Below are positions 36,720-47,665 of a stretch of 64,000 nt of DNA, one piece after another. Origin of the DNA: Aquisalimonas sp. 2447 (lineage in GTDB: Bacteria > Pseudomonadota > Gammaproteobacteria > Nitrococcales > Aquisalimonadaceae); assembly GCF_012044895.1 (NCBI RefSeq), contig NZ_CP050695.1:1084501-1148500 (forward strand), given 5' to 3'. The position numbers and the translations under genes were made by a program. The notes under the pieces are model-generated. The model was not told the origin of the DNA. It was given only the letters and a program-made list of their open reading frames with translations, and made no database searches. Every line of letters starts with the position of its first letter. Within the stretch, counting starts at the first letter, position 1.

Positions 36720-37046
36720 ACGGGGGTTGAGGCGCATACAAAGAAAAGCGCCCCGCAGGGCGGGGCGCAAGGAGTCCTTTCATTGAGGAGGAGAAGCATT
36801 GCTGCTGCGGCCTCCTGCCGCACTATCACTAAGGCAATACCCGGGCCAGGTTTTGTTTTCGTTAAGTTATCAGGAAGATCCGTAGCCTTCGTGGTCATGG
36901 ATGCGACGGGCGTGGCAGGGTATTGCACCGTAAAAGGGCGGGCTTCCGTGATGCTGCCCCCGAGTGGGTCAAAGGTGTGACGGGGTTCGCTTGTGCTGGG
37001 GGTCGCGGGATGTTTCCATAACCCCTCAAGTGGAGAGGGTACAGCG
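36720..37046. other. 327-base intergenic region with one strong hairpin
   Basis: A perfect 9-bp stem GCGCCCCGC / GCGGGGCGC lies at 36748-36768 with a 3-base loop. On the minus strand it is followed by TTTTC, so it would work as a terminator on that strand, while on the plus strand it probably only ends or stabilises the plcP message. The rest has short open frames but no convincing start or conserved-looking protein. I see no PhoB box here. Confidence 0.6.
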
Positions 37047-37262
37047 ATGGCAGACGTATCCAGCATTGCATCCATGGCTTCGTCCATGAGCCAGGCACAA
37101 CTCCAGGCTGATGTGCAGACCAGTGTCACCCGCAAGGCGCTGGACATTCAGGAATCCAATGCGCAGCAGCTCATTGACGCGTTGCCTGATGCCGGCGGCC
37201 CCTCGGGCGCGCCGGTCAATCCTGCCGAGCGCGTCGGTAGTCTGGTTGACACCAGCGCCTGA
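37047..37262 (+). CDS. YjfB-like small putative motility protein
   Basis: A 71-residue protein beginning MADVSSIASMASSMSQAQL, with the helical stretch QTSVTRKALDIQESNAQQLIDAL. This matches the pattern of the YjfB family (PF14070), short proteins often found near flagellar or chemotaxis genes whose role is unproven. GGAGAGGG precedes the ATG. No motility gene lies nearby in this window. Confidence 0.7.
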   Translation: MADVSSIASMASSMSQAQLQADVQTSVTRKALDIQESNAQQLIDALPDAGGPSGAPVNPAERVGSLVDTSA

Positions 37263-37276
37263 CCGGGCGCTGTCCG

Positions 37277-37789
37277 TCAGGCCTGCTGCCGGGCAGCCTG
37301 CACCCAGCCTTCTACCTTCTTCTCCGAAATCACCACGGACTGCTCCCGTAGTGTGCGGGTGACGGACTTGATGTCAGCCGCCGCCAGATCCTCGAAGGTG
37401 CGAATGCCCATGTCCTGAAGGCGCGCGGCCATGGCTGGGCCCACGCCCTTGATGGTGGTGAGATCGTCCACCGCGTCGCCCGCGCTGGAAGGGGCCTTGG
37501 GCGAGGGAGCCGTCGCCGCCTCCGGGGCCTTGGTGCTCTCCTTGCCGGGCTTGTTTGCCGCCTCGTTGTCGGGAGTGGTCGACGCTGCCGCAGGCGACGT
37601 CGTCGGCTCCGGCGCCGAGGATTTCGCGGGTGATGCCGGCTTGGACGTGGCCTCATCCTTACGGGCGGTTGCGGTACCACTCTGTTGTTGTCCGGAGGGC
37701 GGCTGCTGCCCCCTGGACTGGTCGCCGTCGCGGGGAAGCCACCAGAACAGCATGTCCATCCAGCGCTTGAACAGGTCGGGTCCCATCAT
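37277..37789 (-). CDS. Helix-hairpin-helix protein with long low-complexity linker
   Basis: A 170-residue protein in three parts: an amphipathic N-terminus (DLFKRWMDMLFWWLP) that may touch the membrane, about 80 residues rich in Ala, Pro, Ser, Thr and Lys, and a C-terminal helix-hairpin-helix domain (DDLTTIKGVGPAMAARLQDMG) of the kind that binds nucleic acid or mediates contacts. The start follows GAGGGGG. The function is unknown. Confidence 0.7.
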   Translation of the reverse strand: MMGPDLFKRWMDMLFWWLPRDGDQSRGQQPPSGQQQSGTATARKDEATSKPASPAKSSAPEPTTSPAAASTTPDNEAANKPGKESTKAPEAATAPSPKAPSSAGDAVDDLTTIKGVGPAMAARLQDMGIRTFEDLAAADIKSVTRTLREQSVVISEKKVEGWVQAARQQA

Positions 37790-37867
37790 TCGTCCCCCTC
37801 GCACGGGTGCGGCGGTTGCTGGTGAAGTTCCGGTCATTTTTCCATACCCTGCGGTAGAGGTCACGAA

Positions 37868-38251
37868 ATGATGGAGTTGCGGATGACTGCCAAGGGATAC
37901 CGCTACCTGGCCGACGCGGTGAAGTGGTTTCACGCGGCGTTCGTGGTGTTCGCCGTGCTGGGGGCGTTGCTTGTGCCCTTGGGGGTATGGTGGCTGGTGT
38001 TGCACCTGGCGGTGCTCGCCTGGGCGGTGGGAATCAATTTCGGCGGTTGTACATGTCCACTGACCCCGCTGGAAAACAGGTTTCGGGAGGCGTCCGGGGA
38101 CCGCGGTTACGGGGGCGGGTTCATCGAGCACTACGTGAACAAGGCCGGCCTCGGCGGGCTGCCTCGCCGGACCCTGGAGGTCCGGGTCGCCTGGCTGATT
38201 CTGGCCCTGAACGCCGTGTTGTACGTCGTGATCGGATGGATCGCATGGTAA
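37868..38251 (+). CDS. DUF2784-family membrane protein
   Basis: A 127-residue inner-membrane protein with three or four membrane segments. The family pattern is clear in AVKWFHAAFVVF, then GGCTCPLTPLENRFRE and GGFIEHYV. An alternative start at 37883 has a good GGAG site; either is possible. The family has no established function. Confidence 0.78.
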   Translation: MMELRMTAKGYRYLADAVKWFHAAFVVFAVLGALLVPLGVWWLVLHLAVLAWAVGINFGGCTCPLTPLENRFREASGDRGYGGGFIEHYVNKAGLGGLPRRTLEVRVAWLILALNAVLYVVIGWIAW

Positions 38252-38258
38252 ACGAACG

Positions 38259-38293
38259 GTCCGCGTAGCGATCACCATGGTCGCCACGCGGAC
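38259..38293. terminator. Hairpin between convergent DUF2784 and fadD genes
   Basis: Arms GTCCGCGT and ACGCGGAC are perfectly complementary, with an inner GCGA/TCGC pair. There is no T-run on either side, so any termination would be weak. Confidence 0.45.
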
Positions 38294-38299
38294 AGGGCT

Positions 38300-40063
38300 T
38301 CACGCCTTGCCGAGTTCCCTCATCGCCTCGGCACGCAGATCCTTGCGTAGCACCTTGCCCACCGGTGTCAGCGGGATCTCCTCGCGGAAGACGATCTGCT
38401 TGGGGATCTTGTAGCTGGTCAGTGACTGCTTGCAGTGGGCGCGGATGTCGTCCTCGGTGACGGAATCGTCGGATTTCACCACATAGGCGCGCACCGCCTC
38501 GCCGGTCTCGTCATCCGGCACGCCGACAACACCGCATTCCTGTACGCCGGGATGCTGGTTGATGACTTCCTCGATCTCGTTGGGATACACGTTGAAGCCG
38601 GACACCAGCACCATGTCCTTCTTGCGGTCGACAATGTAGAAAAAGCCGTCCTCGTCCATGCGAGCCACGTCGCCGGTGTGGAACCAGCCGTCCTCCATGG
38701 ACTCCTCGGTGGCGTCCGGGCGCTGCCAGTACCCCTTCATCACCTGGGGGCCCTTCACCACCAGCTCGCCGGGCTCACCCACAGGCATCGGGTTGCCCTC
38801 TTCATCGACGATGCGGCAGTAGGTGCCTGCGTAGGGGATGCCGATGCTGCCGGGTTTCACCGGGCCGTTCAGCGGGTTGGTGGTGACGCCGGGGCTGGTC
38901 TCGGTGAGGCCGTAGGCCTGGTAGATCGGGTGCCCGACGATCTCCTGCCAGCGCTTCGCCGTGCCTTCCTGAACCGCCGTGCCGCCGCCAATGGTGATGG
39001 TCAGGTTCTTCGGCGGCGCCTCCTGGAACCAGTCTTCCGCCATCAGGCCGTTGAACAGGGTGTTCACGCCGGAGAAGAAGCGGATGTCGTACTTCATGAA
39101 CGCCTGCTTCAGGTTCTCCACCGGCCGCGGCGAGGGGATGAGCACGTTGTGCCCGCCCAAGCTGTAGAAACTGCCGCTCACGCCCAGAGCGAAAATGTGG
39201 TACATGGGCAGAGCGGTCATGGCGACCCGCTTGTCAGGCAGATTCTGTTGCAGGTTGTTGTAAGACTGCTGGATATTGCTGATCAGGTTGCGATGAGTGA
39301 GCATCGCGCCCTTGGATCGGCCGGTGGTGCCGCCGGTGTACTGCAGGGCCAACAGGTCGTCCAGGCCGGGGTCCAGCGCTTGCACGTCCTTGCCCTCGGC
39401 GATCTGGCTGGCGCCCGCCTTTAGGGCATCGGGCAGTCGCGTGACCGGCATGTCCACGTTGGGAATCATCTTCTTGAGCTTCTGCACCGTGCGCACCAGG
39501 GTACGCCGCAGCGGCGGGAAGAAGTCCGCCACGCTGTGGATGACCACATGCTCCACGCTGCTCTTGGGGACCACCTCCGGCAGCTTGTCGGCGAACATGT
39601 CGATCATCATCAACAGCCGTGCGCCGGAGTCGTTCAGCGCATGGTCCATCTCCGGCACGGTATACAGCGGGTTGATGTTGACGATGACGCAACCGGCCTT
39701 GGCGGCGCCAAACATGAAGATGGGGTAGGCGAGGCAGTTGGGGCTCTGGATCGCGACCCGGTCGCCCTGTTCCAGGCCGAGTTCGTGGCGCAGGTACGCG
39801 GCGAACTGGTCGGACATGCGGTCCACCTGGGCGAAGGTCAGCGTGCCCGCTGTGCCGGTGGGCAGACAGGTGGTGAAGGCGGGCTTGTTCGCGTGCTCGC
39901 GGCTCGCCTTCCGGACCATGTCACCGAAGCTGCTGTAAGGCAGGGCGTCCAGATCGGTGCTGACGGTCTCGCCGTACCACTTGAGCCAGGGACGGGAATC
40001 GTACGCCTCGAAGCTGCCGCTGCCGGGTTTGGCGCCGGTCTGCTCCTGTGCCGTGTCGGTCAT
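38300..40063 (-). CDS. fadD: Long-chain fatty acid-CoA ligase
   Basis: Activates fatty acids to acyl-CoA with ATP. The 587-residue protein has the AMP-binding motif YTGGTTGRSKGAMLTHRN, the GYWQRPDATEE region, DGWFHTGD, and the C-terminal catalytic lysine region TPVGKVLRKDL. The start MTDTAQEQ follows GGAGAG; the longer open frame upstream is Arg-rich and not family-like. It is the last gene of the run fadB-type, thiolase, fadD. Confidence 0.92.
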   Translation of the reverse strand: MTDTAQEQTGAKPGSGSFEAYDSRPWLKWYGETVSTDLDALPYSSFGDMVRKASREHANKPAFTTCLPTGTAGTLTFAQVDRMSDQFAAYLRHELGLEQGDRVAIQSPNCLAYPIFMFGAAKAGCVIVNINPLYTVPEMDHALNDSGARLLMMIDMFADKLPEVVPKSSVEHVVIHSVADFFPPLRRTLVRTVQKLKKMIPNVDMPVTRLPDALKAGASQIAEGKDVQALDPGLDDLLALQYTGGTTGRSKGAMLTHRNLISNIQQSYNNLQQNLPDKRVAMTALPMYHIFALGVSGSFYSLGGHNVLIPSPRPVENLKQAFMKYDIRFFSGVNTLFNGLMAEDWFQEAPPKNLTITIGGGTAVQEGTAKRWQEIVGHPIYQAYGLTETSPGVTTNPLNGPVKPGSIGIPYAGTYCRIVDEEGNPMPVGEPGELVVKGPQVMKGYWQRPDATEESMEDGWFHTGDVARMDEDGFFYIVDRKKDMVLVSGFNVYPNEIEEVINQHPGVQECGVVGVPDDETGEAVRAYVVKSDDSVTEDDIRAHCKQSLTSYKIPKQIVFREEIPLTPVGKVLRKDLRAEAMRELGKA

Positions 40064-40248
40064 TGTATCTCTCCTCTCGTTGGGCTGTTGTTCTTGGTAT
40101 TCGTCCGGGAAACGGGGGGATCGTTCCCGGAATCTGCCCGCACCGTTTGCGGCGCGGGAATCACGCTTGCGATGGAGACAGAATAGCAGGTTGTCGCGGG
40201 GCGGGAACCATGGGCGGCCGGTGACCGGCCGCCCATGAAACCAGTGCT

Positions 40249-41430
40249 TCAGGCCACTTCGAACAGGCCTGCGGCGCCCATGCCGGTGCCCACGCACATG
40301 GTCACCACCACGTACTTGGCATTGCGGCGCTTGCCCTCGATCAAGGCGTGGCCGGTGAGCCGGGACCCGGTGAGACCGTAAGGGTGGCCCACGGCAATGG
40401 AGCCACCGTTGACGTTGAGCTTGTCATCCGGAATGCCGAGCTTGTCGCGGCAGTACAGGACCTGCACCGCAAAAGCCTCATTGAGCTCCCACAGGTCGAT
40501 GTCGTCCACGCTCAGGCCGGTCCGCTTGAGCAGCTTCGGGATGGCGTAGACCGGCCCGATCCCCATTTCGTCCGGCTCGCAGCCGGCCACGGCGAAGCCG
40601 CGGAAGATGCCCAGCGGCTGCAGGTTGCGCCGCGCGGCCTCCTTGGCCGTCATCAACACCTGGGCCGAGGCGCCGTCGGAGAACTGGCTGGCGTTGCCGG
40701 CGGTAATGACGCCCCCGGGCATGGCCGAGCGGATGCCGCTGACGCCCTCAATGTTGGTGTCCGGGCGGATGCCCTCGTCCTGGGAGACCGTGACCTCCTT
40801 GGTCATCATGGCGCCGGTGGCCTTGTCCGCCGTGGCCATGGTGGTGGTCATGGGAACGATCTCGTCGTCGAACTTGCCGGCCTCGCGGGCAGCTGCCGCG
40901 CGCTGCTGACTGCGCACGCCGTATTCGTCCTGGGCCTCCTTGGAGATGTTGTAGCGCTCGGCCACGGTCTCGGCGGTCTGCAGCATGCTCCAGTACAGTG
41001 CCGGTTTGTGCTCCGCCAGCCACTCCTCCTTCATGTAGGTGGTGTTCACGTCCGCCTGCACCGTGGAGATGGACTCCACGCCGCCGGCGACCATGATCGG
41101 GGCGCCGTCGACAATGATGTGCTGGGCGGCCATGGCAACGGCCTGCAGGCCGGAGGAGCAGAAGCGGTTGACGGTCACGCCGCTGACACTCACCGGCAGC
41201 CCGGCGCGCATGGCGCCCATGCGGGCGACGTCGTTGCCGGTGGAGCCCTCGGGCAGGGCGCAGCCCATGATCACGTCGTCGATCTCGCCGCCTTCCACGC
41301 CGGCACGCTCCACCGCGTGCTGGATGGCGTGGCCGGCCAGGGTGGCGCCGTGGGTCATGTTGAAACTCCCGCGCCAGGATTTGGCCAGGGGCGTGCGGGC
41401 GGTGGATACGATTACTACGTCATCGGTCAT
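40249..41430 (-). CDS. Acetyl-CoA acyltransferase (thiolase)
   Basis: Cleaves 3-ketoacyl-CoA in beta-oxidation. In the 393 residues the nucleophilic Cys lies in [12 protein letters not shown], the active His in [10 protein letters not shown], and the second catalytic Cys in [15 protein letters not shown]. It forms a degradative pair with the upstream multifunctional enzyme, so 3-ketoacyl-CoA thiolase is more likely than biosynthetic acetoacetyl-CoA thiolase. FadA and FadI cannot be separated by sight. Confidence 0.9.
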   Translation of the reverse strand: MTDDVVIVSTARTPLAKSWRGSFNMTHGATLAGHAIQHAVERAGVEGGEIDDVIMGCALPEGSTGNDVARMGAMRAGLPVSVSGVTVNRFCSSGLQAVAMAAQHIIVDGAPIMVAGGVESISTVQADVNTTYMKEEWLAEHKPALYWSMLQTAETVAERYNISKEAQDEYGVRSQQRAAAAREAGKFDDEIVPMTTTMATADKATGAMMTKEVTVSQDEGIRPDTNIEGVSGIRSAMPGGVITAGNASQFSDGASAQVLMTAKEAARRNLQPLGIFRGFAVAGCEPDEMGIGPVYAIPKLLKRTGLSVDDIDLWELNEAFAVQVLYCRDKLGIPDDKLNVNGGSIAVGHPYGLTGSRLTGHALIEGKRRNAKYVVVTMCVGTGMGAAGLFEVA

Positions 41431-41475
41431 GTCTTTCTCCTGCGCTCGGCGGGCGATCGACCCGCCGTCATGGAA

Positions 41476-43566
<2,091 letters not shown>

Positions 43567-43654
43567 GTCATCTCCCGACTTGGCTTGAGGGGATCGCTGA
43601 AGGGCGGCGTGTTGGTGGCTCTACCGGCCCGGGTGGACGCCTTCTACAGCGACA

Positions 43655-43668
43655 ATACACTGGTGTAT
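43655..43668. promoter_or_regulatory. Candidate TetR operator in the fad divergent region
   Basis: Perfect inverted repeat ATACAC-TG-GTGTAT in the 179-base gap between the fad run and the TetR gene. A second, shorter repeat TTCAA-N9-TTGAA lies at 43713-43731, close to the regulator start. Confidence 0.5.
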
Positions 43669-43745
43669 GGTGTGTTGGGAAAGGTAGTCCATCAACAGGA
43701 CAAACGTCAATTTTCAAGAGTAAGTTTTGAAGCGTGGAGGAGAGC

Positions 43746-44363
43746 ATGTCTCAGGCCGACGGCACCGGCGGGCGCGAGCAGTTGAGCCGGGACGACTGGC
43801 TTGATGCCGCCACCGAGCTGGTGGTGGAGGGCGGTTTCGATGCAGTCCGCGTGCTGCCGCTGGCCCGTCGCCTCAGCGTTTCCAGGGGCAGCTTCTATTG
43901 GCATTTTCGTGACTACCAGGACCTGATCAGCAGTTTCCTGCAGCGCTGGCAGGAGCGGCGCATGGCGGAACTGGGCCTGCTGACACCGGGGGATGCCGAC
44001 GCACGAACGGAAACGCGCCGGATTCTGCGGCTGTTGCTCGGAGAATCCGGGCGCAGCGTACGCCGCATGCGCGTTGAGCTGGCTGTCCGTGACATGGCGC
44101 GGCGAGATGAGCAGGCCGCACGTGTGGTTGCCGCCGTCGATGAGGCCCGTATACGCCATAACCAGGAGCTGTTGTTGCGTCGGGCGGACAACGGCGAGGG
44201 CGCAGATGATCTGGCCCTGCTGCTCTACGTTGCCACCATGGGCGCCCAGCTGGTCATGACCGGGCCCGCCCGGGACGAACAGACCCTGGAGCGCCTGGAA
44301 CGGCTGATCGCGAATCTGGCCATTCAGTGGTATCAGCGCGGCGGTGGACCGCTTCTGGATTGA
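43746..44363 (+). CDS. TetR-family regulator, probably of the divergent fad genes
   Basis: A 205-residue regulator. The N-terminal helix-turn-helix is seen in LARRLSVSRGSFYWHFRDYQDLI (about residues 38-60) after WLDAATELVVEGGFDAVRV. The start at 43746 follows GGAGGAGA; a GTG four codons upstream is less likely. The divergent placement and the palindrome between the genes suggest it represses the beta-oxidation run in response to an acyl-CoA. That is inference. Confidence 0.85.
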   Translation: MSQADGTGGREQLSRDDWLDAATELVVEGGFDAVRVLPLARRLSVSRGSFYWHFRDYQDLISSFLQRWQERRMAELGLLTPGDADARTETRRILRLLLGESGRSVRRMRVELAVRDMARRDEQAARVVAAVDEARIRHNQELLLRRADNGEGADDLALLLYVATMGAQLVMTGPARDEQTLERLERLIANLAIQWYQRGGGPLLD

Positions 44364-44514
44364 ACCCATCGGCTCTTGCTTGCCGGTGGATCACGGCGGC
44401 CATGATCCGTAGGGTAACGTATGAATATCGTGCCCCGACCTTCGGGGCCGGAGTAGAAGGAATTCACCACTGGGTGGCGCCGGCCTGAAGGGCGGGGTTG
44501 CCGGAGGAATAGCC

Positions 44515-45144
44515 ATGACCATTCTCGTGATCGGAGCCAACGGCCGCGTCGGCAGGCAATTGTGCGAACTCGCAAGCGGTGCCGGAATGGACCTGCGCGC
44601 CATGCTCCGACACCGTGCCGAGGAGCCCGCGTTCGATGAACTGGGGATCACTACCGTGAATGGTGACCTGGAAGGAGATATGCGCGAAGCCATGGAGGGC
44701 TGCGAGGAGGTTGTGTTCATGGCGGGTTCGGGGCCGCACACGGGCGCAGACCGCACGCTCATGGTGGATCTGCACGGGGCAGTGCGCGCCATCGAGCTGG
44801 CGGAAGAGCTGGGTGTGAAGCGTTTTTTGATGCTCAGTGCGCTGCGCGCCAACGACCCGCTGCATGCGCCGGAGGCACTGCGACCCTACATGGCGGCCAA
44901 GCATGCAGCCGACCGGCTACTGGTAGGCTCCGGTGTGCCTTATGTGATTCTGGCACCCGGCAAGTTCACCGACGAGGAAGCAACCGGTCTGGTGTCCACC
45001 ACCCCGGAGAGCCAGCACGACATTACCGTCAGTCGTGGCAACGTCGCCGAGGCAATGCTGGAGATTCTGCGTCACCCGGATCTGGTCAACCGTCGCATTG
45101 AACTGGTGGACGGCGACACACCCGTGGCGGAGGCCTTCAGCTGA
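44515..45144 (+). CDS. Atypical short-chain dehydrogenase / NAD(P)-binding protein
   Basis: A 209-residue Rossmann protein with GANGRVGRQ at its N-terminus, GDLEGDM, then KRFLMLSALRAN, and Tyr-xxx-Lys in YMAAKHAAD. This is the NAD(P)H-binding subfamily (YwnB/NmrA-like), many of which reduce quinones or sense redox state. The substrate is unknown. The 151-base gap before it contains a 7-bp hairpin GCCCCGA/TCGGGGC at 44432-44448. It overlaps the end of the cyclopropane synthase gene by eight bases. Confidence 0.8.
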   Translation: MTILVIGANGRVGRQLCELASGAGMDLRAMLRHRAEEPAFDELGITTVNGDLEGDMREAMEGCEEVVFMAGSGPHTGADRTLMVDLHGAVRAIELAEELGVKRFLMLSALRANDPLHAPEALRPYMAAKHAADRLLVGSGVPYVILAPGKFTDEEATGLVSTTPESQHDITVSRGNVAEAMLEILRHPDLVNRRIELVDGDTPVAEAFS

Positions 45145-46297
45145 CGCGCCGATAGCCTCCCAGCTGACCGCGGGGCGATAGCACGAACTGCCACAGCTGC
45201 ACTTCCCGTGCGCGGAAAAGTGCGGCGCAGCTCAGCAGGTAGTACCGCCACATGCGGTGAAAGCGCTCCCCGTAGCGGTCACGGAAGCGGGGCCAGGCCG
45301 CTTCGAAATTCCGGTGCCAGGCCATCAGCGTGTGATCGTAGTCCGCGCCGAAATTGTGCAGATCCTCGACGATGGCCAGATCCTCGGCGGCATCGGCGAT
45401 CTGTCCCAGGGAGGGCAGGTCGCCATTGGGGAAGATGTACTTGTCGATCCAGGGATCCGGCGTCGAGTTGCGTCGGTTGCTGCCGATGGTGTGCAGCAGG
45501 CACAGGCCTTCGTCATGCAGGCAGCGGTTCACCGTTTCCATGAAGGTGCGGTGATTCTTGCGCCCCACGTGCTCGAACATGCCGACGCTGACAACCCGGT
45601 CGAAGGTTTCATTGACTTCCCGGTAGTCCTGCAGCCGGAACTCCACCGGCAGACCCTGGCAGCGCTCCCTGCCCAGTCGGACCTGTTCCTCCGAGATGGT
45701 GAGCCCGACGCACTCGACACCGTAGTGTTCGGCGGCGTACTGCATGAAGCTGCCCCAGCCGCAGCCAATGTCGAGCACGCGCATGCCGGGTTCCAGTTCC
45801 AGCTTACGGCAGATGAGGTCGAGTTTTGCCTCCTGGGCCTGATCCAGCGTCTGCGCCTCCTTCCAGTAGGCGCAGGTATAGGTCATGCGGCTGTCCAGCA
45901 TGGCTTCGTAGAAGTCATTACCCAGGTCGTAGTGGGCCTCACCGACCTGCCGGGCACGGCGCAGGCTCTGCAGGTTCAGCAGTCTGGCCCGCAGGGAGTG
46001 GAAGATCAGGCGCAGAGGTTGCACCTGATGATGAATGCGTGCCCGGAGTACCCGGAAGAAGAACTCGTCCAGCCGCTCGACATCCCAGTCGCCGTCCATG
46101 TACGCCTCGCCCAGGCCGAGATTACCGTAGGCGAAGGCGCGTTCCGGCACGTTGCTTCCGTGCAGTTGCATGTCCCAGGGGCGGTCGCCGTTGACGTGGA
46201 TATCTGCCTGCTGCAGCAGATCCCGCATCATGCGCTCAAGACTGTTGCTCCCCTGTGGACGCCGGTGCAGGGTCGTTATCGCCTTTTTCTCGCCCAT
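45137..46297 (-). CDS. cfa: Cyclopropane-fatty-acyl-phospholipid synthase
   Basis: SAM-dependent enzyme that adds methylene across lipid double bonds. The 386 residues include the N-terminal DMQLHGSNVPERAFAYGNLGLGEAYMDGDW, the SAM loop LDIGCGWGSFMQYAAEHYGVE (shown in part), VSVGMFEHVG and the late YLLSCAALFRAREVQLWQFVLS. The start MGEKKAIT has GGAGGGAGC upstream. It alters membranes in stationary phase or stress; under salt stress this enzyme is often induced. Confidence 0.92.
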   Translation of the reverse strand: MGEKKAITTLHRRPQGSNSLERMMRDLLQQADIHVNGDRPWDMQLHGSNVPERAFAYGNLGLGEAYMDGDWDVERLDEFFFRVLRARIHHQVQPLRLIFHSLRARLLNLQSLRRARQVGEAHYDLGNDFYEAMLDSRMTYTCAYWKEAQTLDQAQEAKLDLICRKLELEPGMRVLDIGCGWGSFMQYAAEHYGVECVGLTISEEQVRLGRERCQGLPVEFRLQDYREVNETFDRVVSVGMFEHVGRKNHRTFMETVNRCLHDEGLCLLHTIGSNRRNSTPDPWIDKYIFPNGDLPSLGQIADAAEDLAIVEDLHNFGADYDHTLMAWHRNFEAAWPRFRDRYGERFHRMWRYYLLSCAALFRAREVQLWQFVLSPRGQLGGYRRVS

Positions 46298-46389
46298 GCT
46301 CGCTCCCTCCTGCCGGTTGGATTCCGAGCCGACACTGGTCTTCCTGTACCTCCTTTCAGCATAGCTAAAGAACGACCGTTCTTGAATCT

Positions 46390-47253
46390 CTACTCGAAGC
46401 GTCGCTCGTCCCACCAGGGGTAGAAGTCGGGCATGTCCCGGGTCGGCCCCATGCTGAACCGGGCGGGACGCTTTTCCAGGAAGCTGGTCACGCCCTCTCT
46501 GGCGTCGTCGGACTGGCCCATGTAGGCGATCGCCCGGGAATCAATCTTGTGCGCTTCCATAGGATGGTCTGCAGCCATCATGCGCCATAGCATCTGCCGG
46601 TTCAGCGCGGTCGCCACTGCGGAGGCGTTGTCGGCGAATTCCCGCGCCAGTTCCCGGGCGGCGGGCAGCAGTGAGTCGGGTTCATGGATGCTGCGGATCA
46701 GGCCGCCCCGGTGGGCCTCCTCGGCGTCGAAAAGGCGACCGCTGTAGACCCATTCCGTGGCTTGCTGGATGCCGACCAGCCGTGGCAGGAACCAGCTGGA
46801 GCAGGCCTCCATGGTGATACCGCGGCGGGCAAACACGAAGCCGAAGCGCGCCTTGCTGGAGGCCATGCGGATATCCATGGGCAACTGCATGGTGGCCCCG
46901 ACGCCGACGGCGGCGCCGTTGATGGCGCCGATCACCGGTTTTGTGCACTCGTAGATCCGCAGCGTCACGGTGCCACCACCGTCGCGGATGGAGTTGTCGA
47001 TGCCGTCATCCTGGCGCTTGTCCCGGTTGAAGGTGTCGCCCCCCTTTTCCAGGTCTGCGCCGGCACAGAAGGCTCGATCGCCGGCACCGGTGACGATGAT
47101 GGCGCGCACGGTGTCGTCGGCATCGGCGGCGTCAAAGGCCTCAATGAGCTCCCGGCGCATCTCGCCGTTGAAGGCGTTCATGCGGTCGGGCCGATTGAGG
47201 GTGATGGTGAGAATGCCGTCGTCGATGTTGTAGAGAAGCGTCTGAAAATCCAA
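46390..47253 (-). CDS. Enoyl-CoA hydratase / isomerase family protein
   Basis: A 287-residue crotonase. The oxyanion-hole motifs are GDRAFCAGADLEKGG and the GAAVGVGATMQLPMDIR loop; FGFVFARRGITMEACSSW follows. It lies 92 bases upstream of cfa on the same strand. The substrate and whether it is a hydratase or isomerase cannot be read from the sequence. Confidence 0.87.
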   Translation of the reverse strand: MDFQTLLYNIDDGILTITLNRPDRMNAFNGEMRRELIEAFDAADADDTVRAIIVTGAGDRAFCAGADLEKGGDTFNRDKRQDDGIDNSIRDGGGTVTLRIYECTKPVIGAINGAAVGVGATMQLPMDIRMASSKARFGFVFARRGITMEACSSWFLPRLVGIQQATEWVYSGRLFDAEEAHRGGLIRSIHEPDSLLPAARELAREFADNASAVATALNRQMLWRMMAADHPMEAHKIDSRAIAYMGQSDDAREGVTSFLEKRPARFSMGPTRDMPDFYPWWDERRFE

Positions 47254-47665
47254 GGTCCTTGCCTCCTTTCTGATTTGTCCCGGCAGTGTAGGGCGCCTGA
47301 CCTGCCTGTGTCAGGCCCTTGTCGTTTCGCTGACGTCCGCCGCAGGTATTTCGAAGTGAAACGCCATGATTGGGCTCGAATTTCACAGTTTCCAGGTCCA
47401 TCGAAAGCCGTGTAACGCTGTGATGATTGTCTGCAATGATGCTGCCAAACAGCATCGCCGTATCATGGCTTGCGTGTCAGTTTATCCGATTGGTCAGTAG
47501 GTTGGGGTTTTCGCAATGCGGACAGCAATAGCCGTAAACGGTGGCACGATCGCGGTGTTGACAGGGGGGGTGCGAAATGTACGCTGGATAACGGCCATAC
47601 AAATAACAGAAGCCGCCGCGGGATTCGCCCGCGACCAACCAAGTAAGCCAACGGAGGAGAACGCC
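47254..47665 (+). promoter_or_regulatory. 412-base divergent region with a candidate promoter for the TRAP operon
   Basis: It separates the crotonase gene from dctP. TTGACA at 47558-47563 is a perfect -35; the best -10 sixteen bases on is TACGCT (47580-47585), only half matched. A TGGCACG at 47542 recalls a sigma-54 -24 element, but no matching -12 follows. No gene is apparent in the rest. Confidence 0.4.

Noticed and set aside
36783-36980. 65-codon TTG-started open frame after plcP
   Set aside because: No conserved-looking composition and an unusual start; I treat the region as intergenic.
47542-47565. Sigma-54 promoter for the TRAP operon
   Set aside because: TGGCACG is present but no TTGC-type -12 element follows at the required distance.
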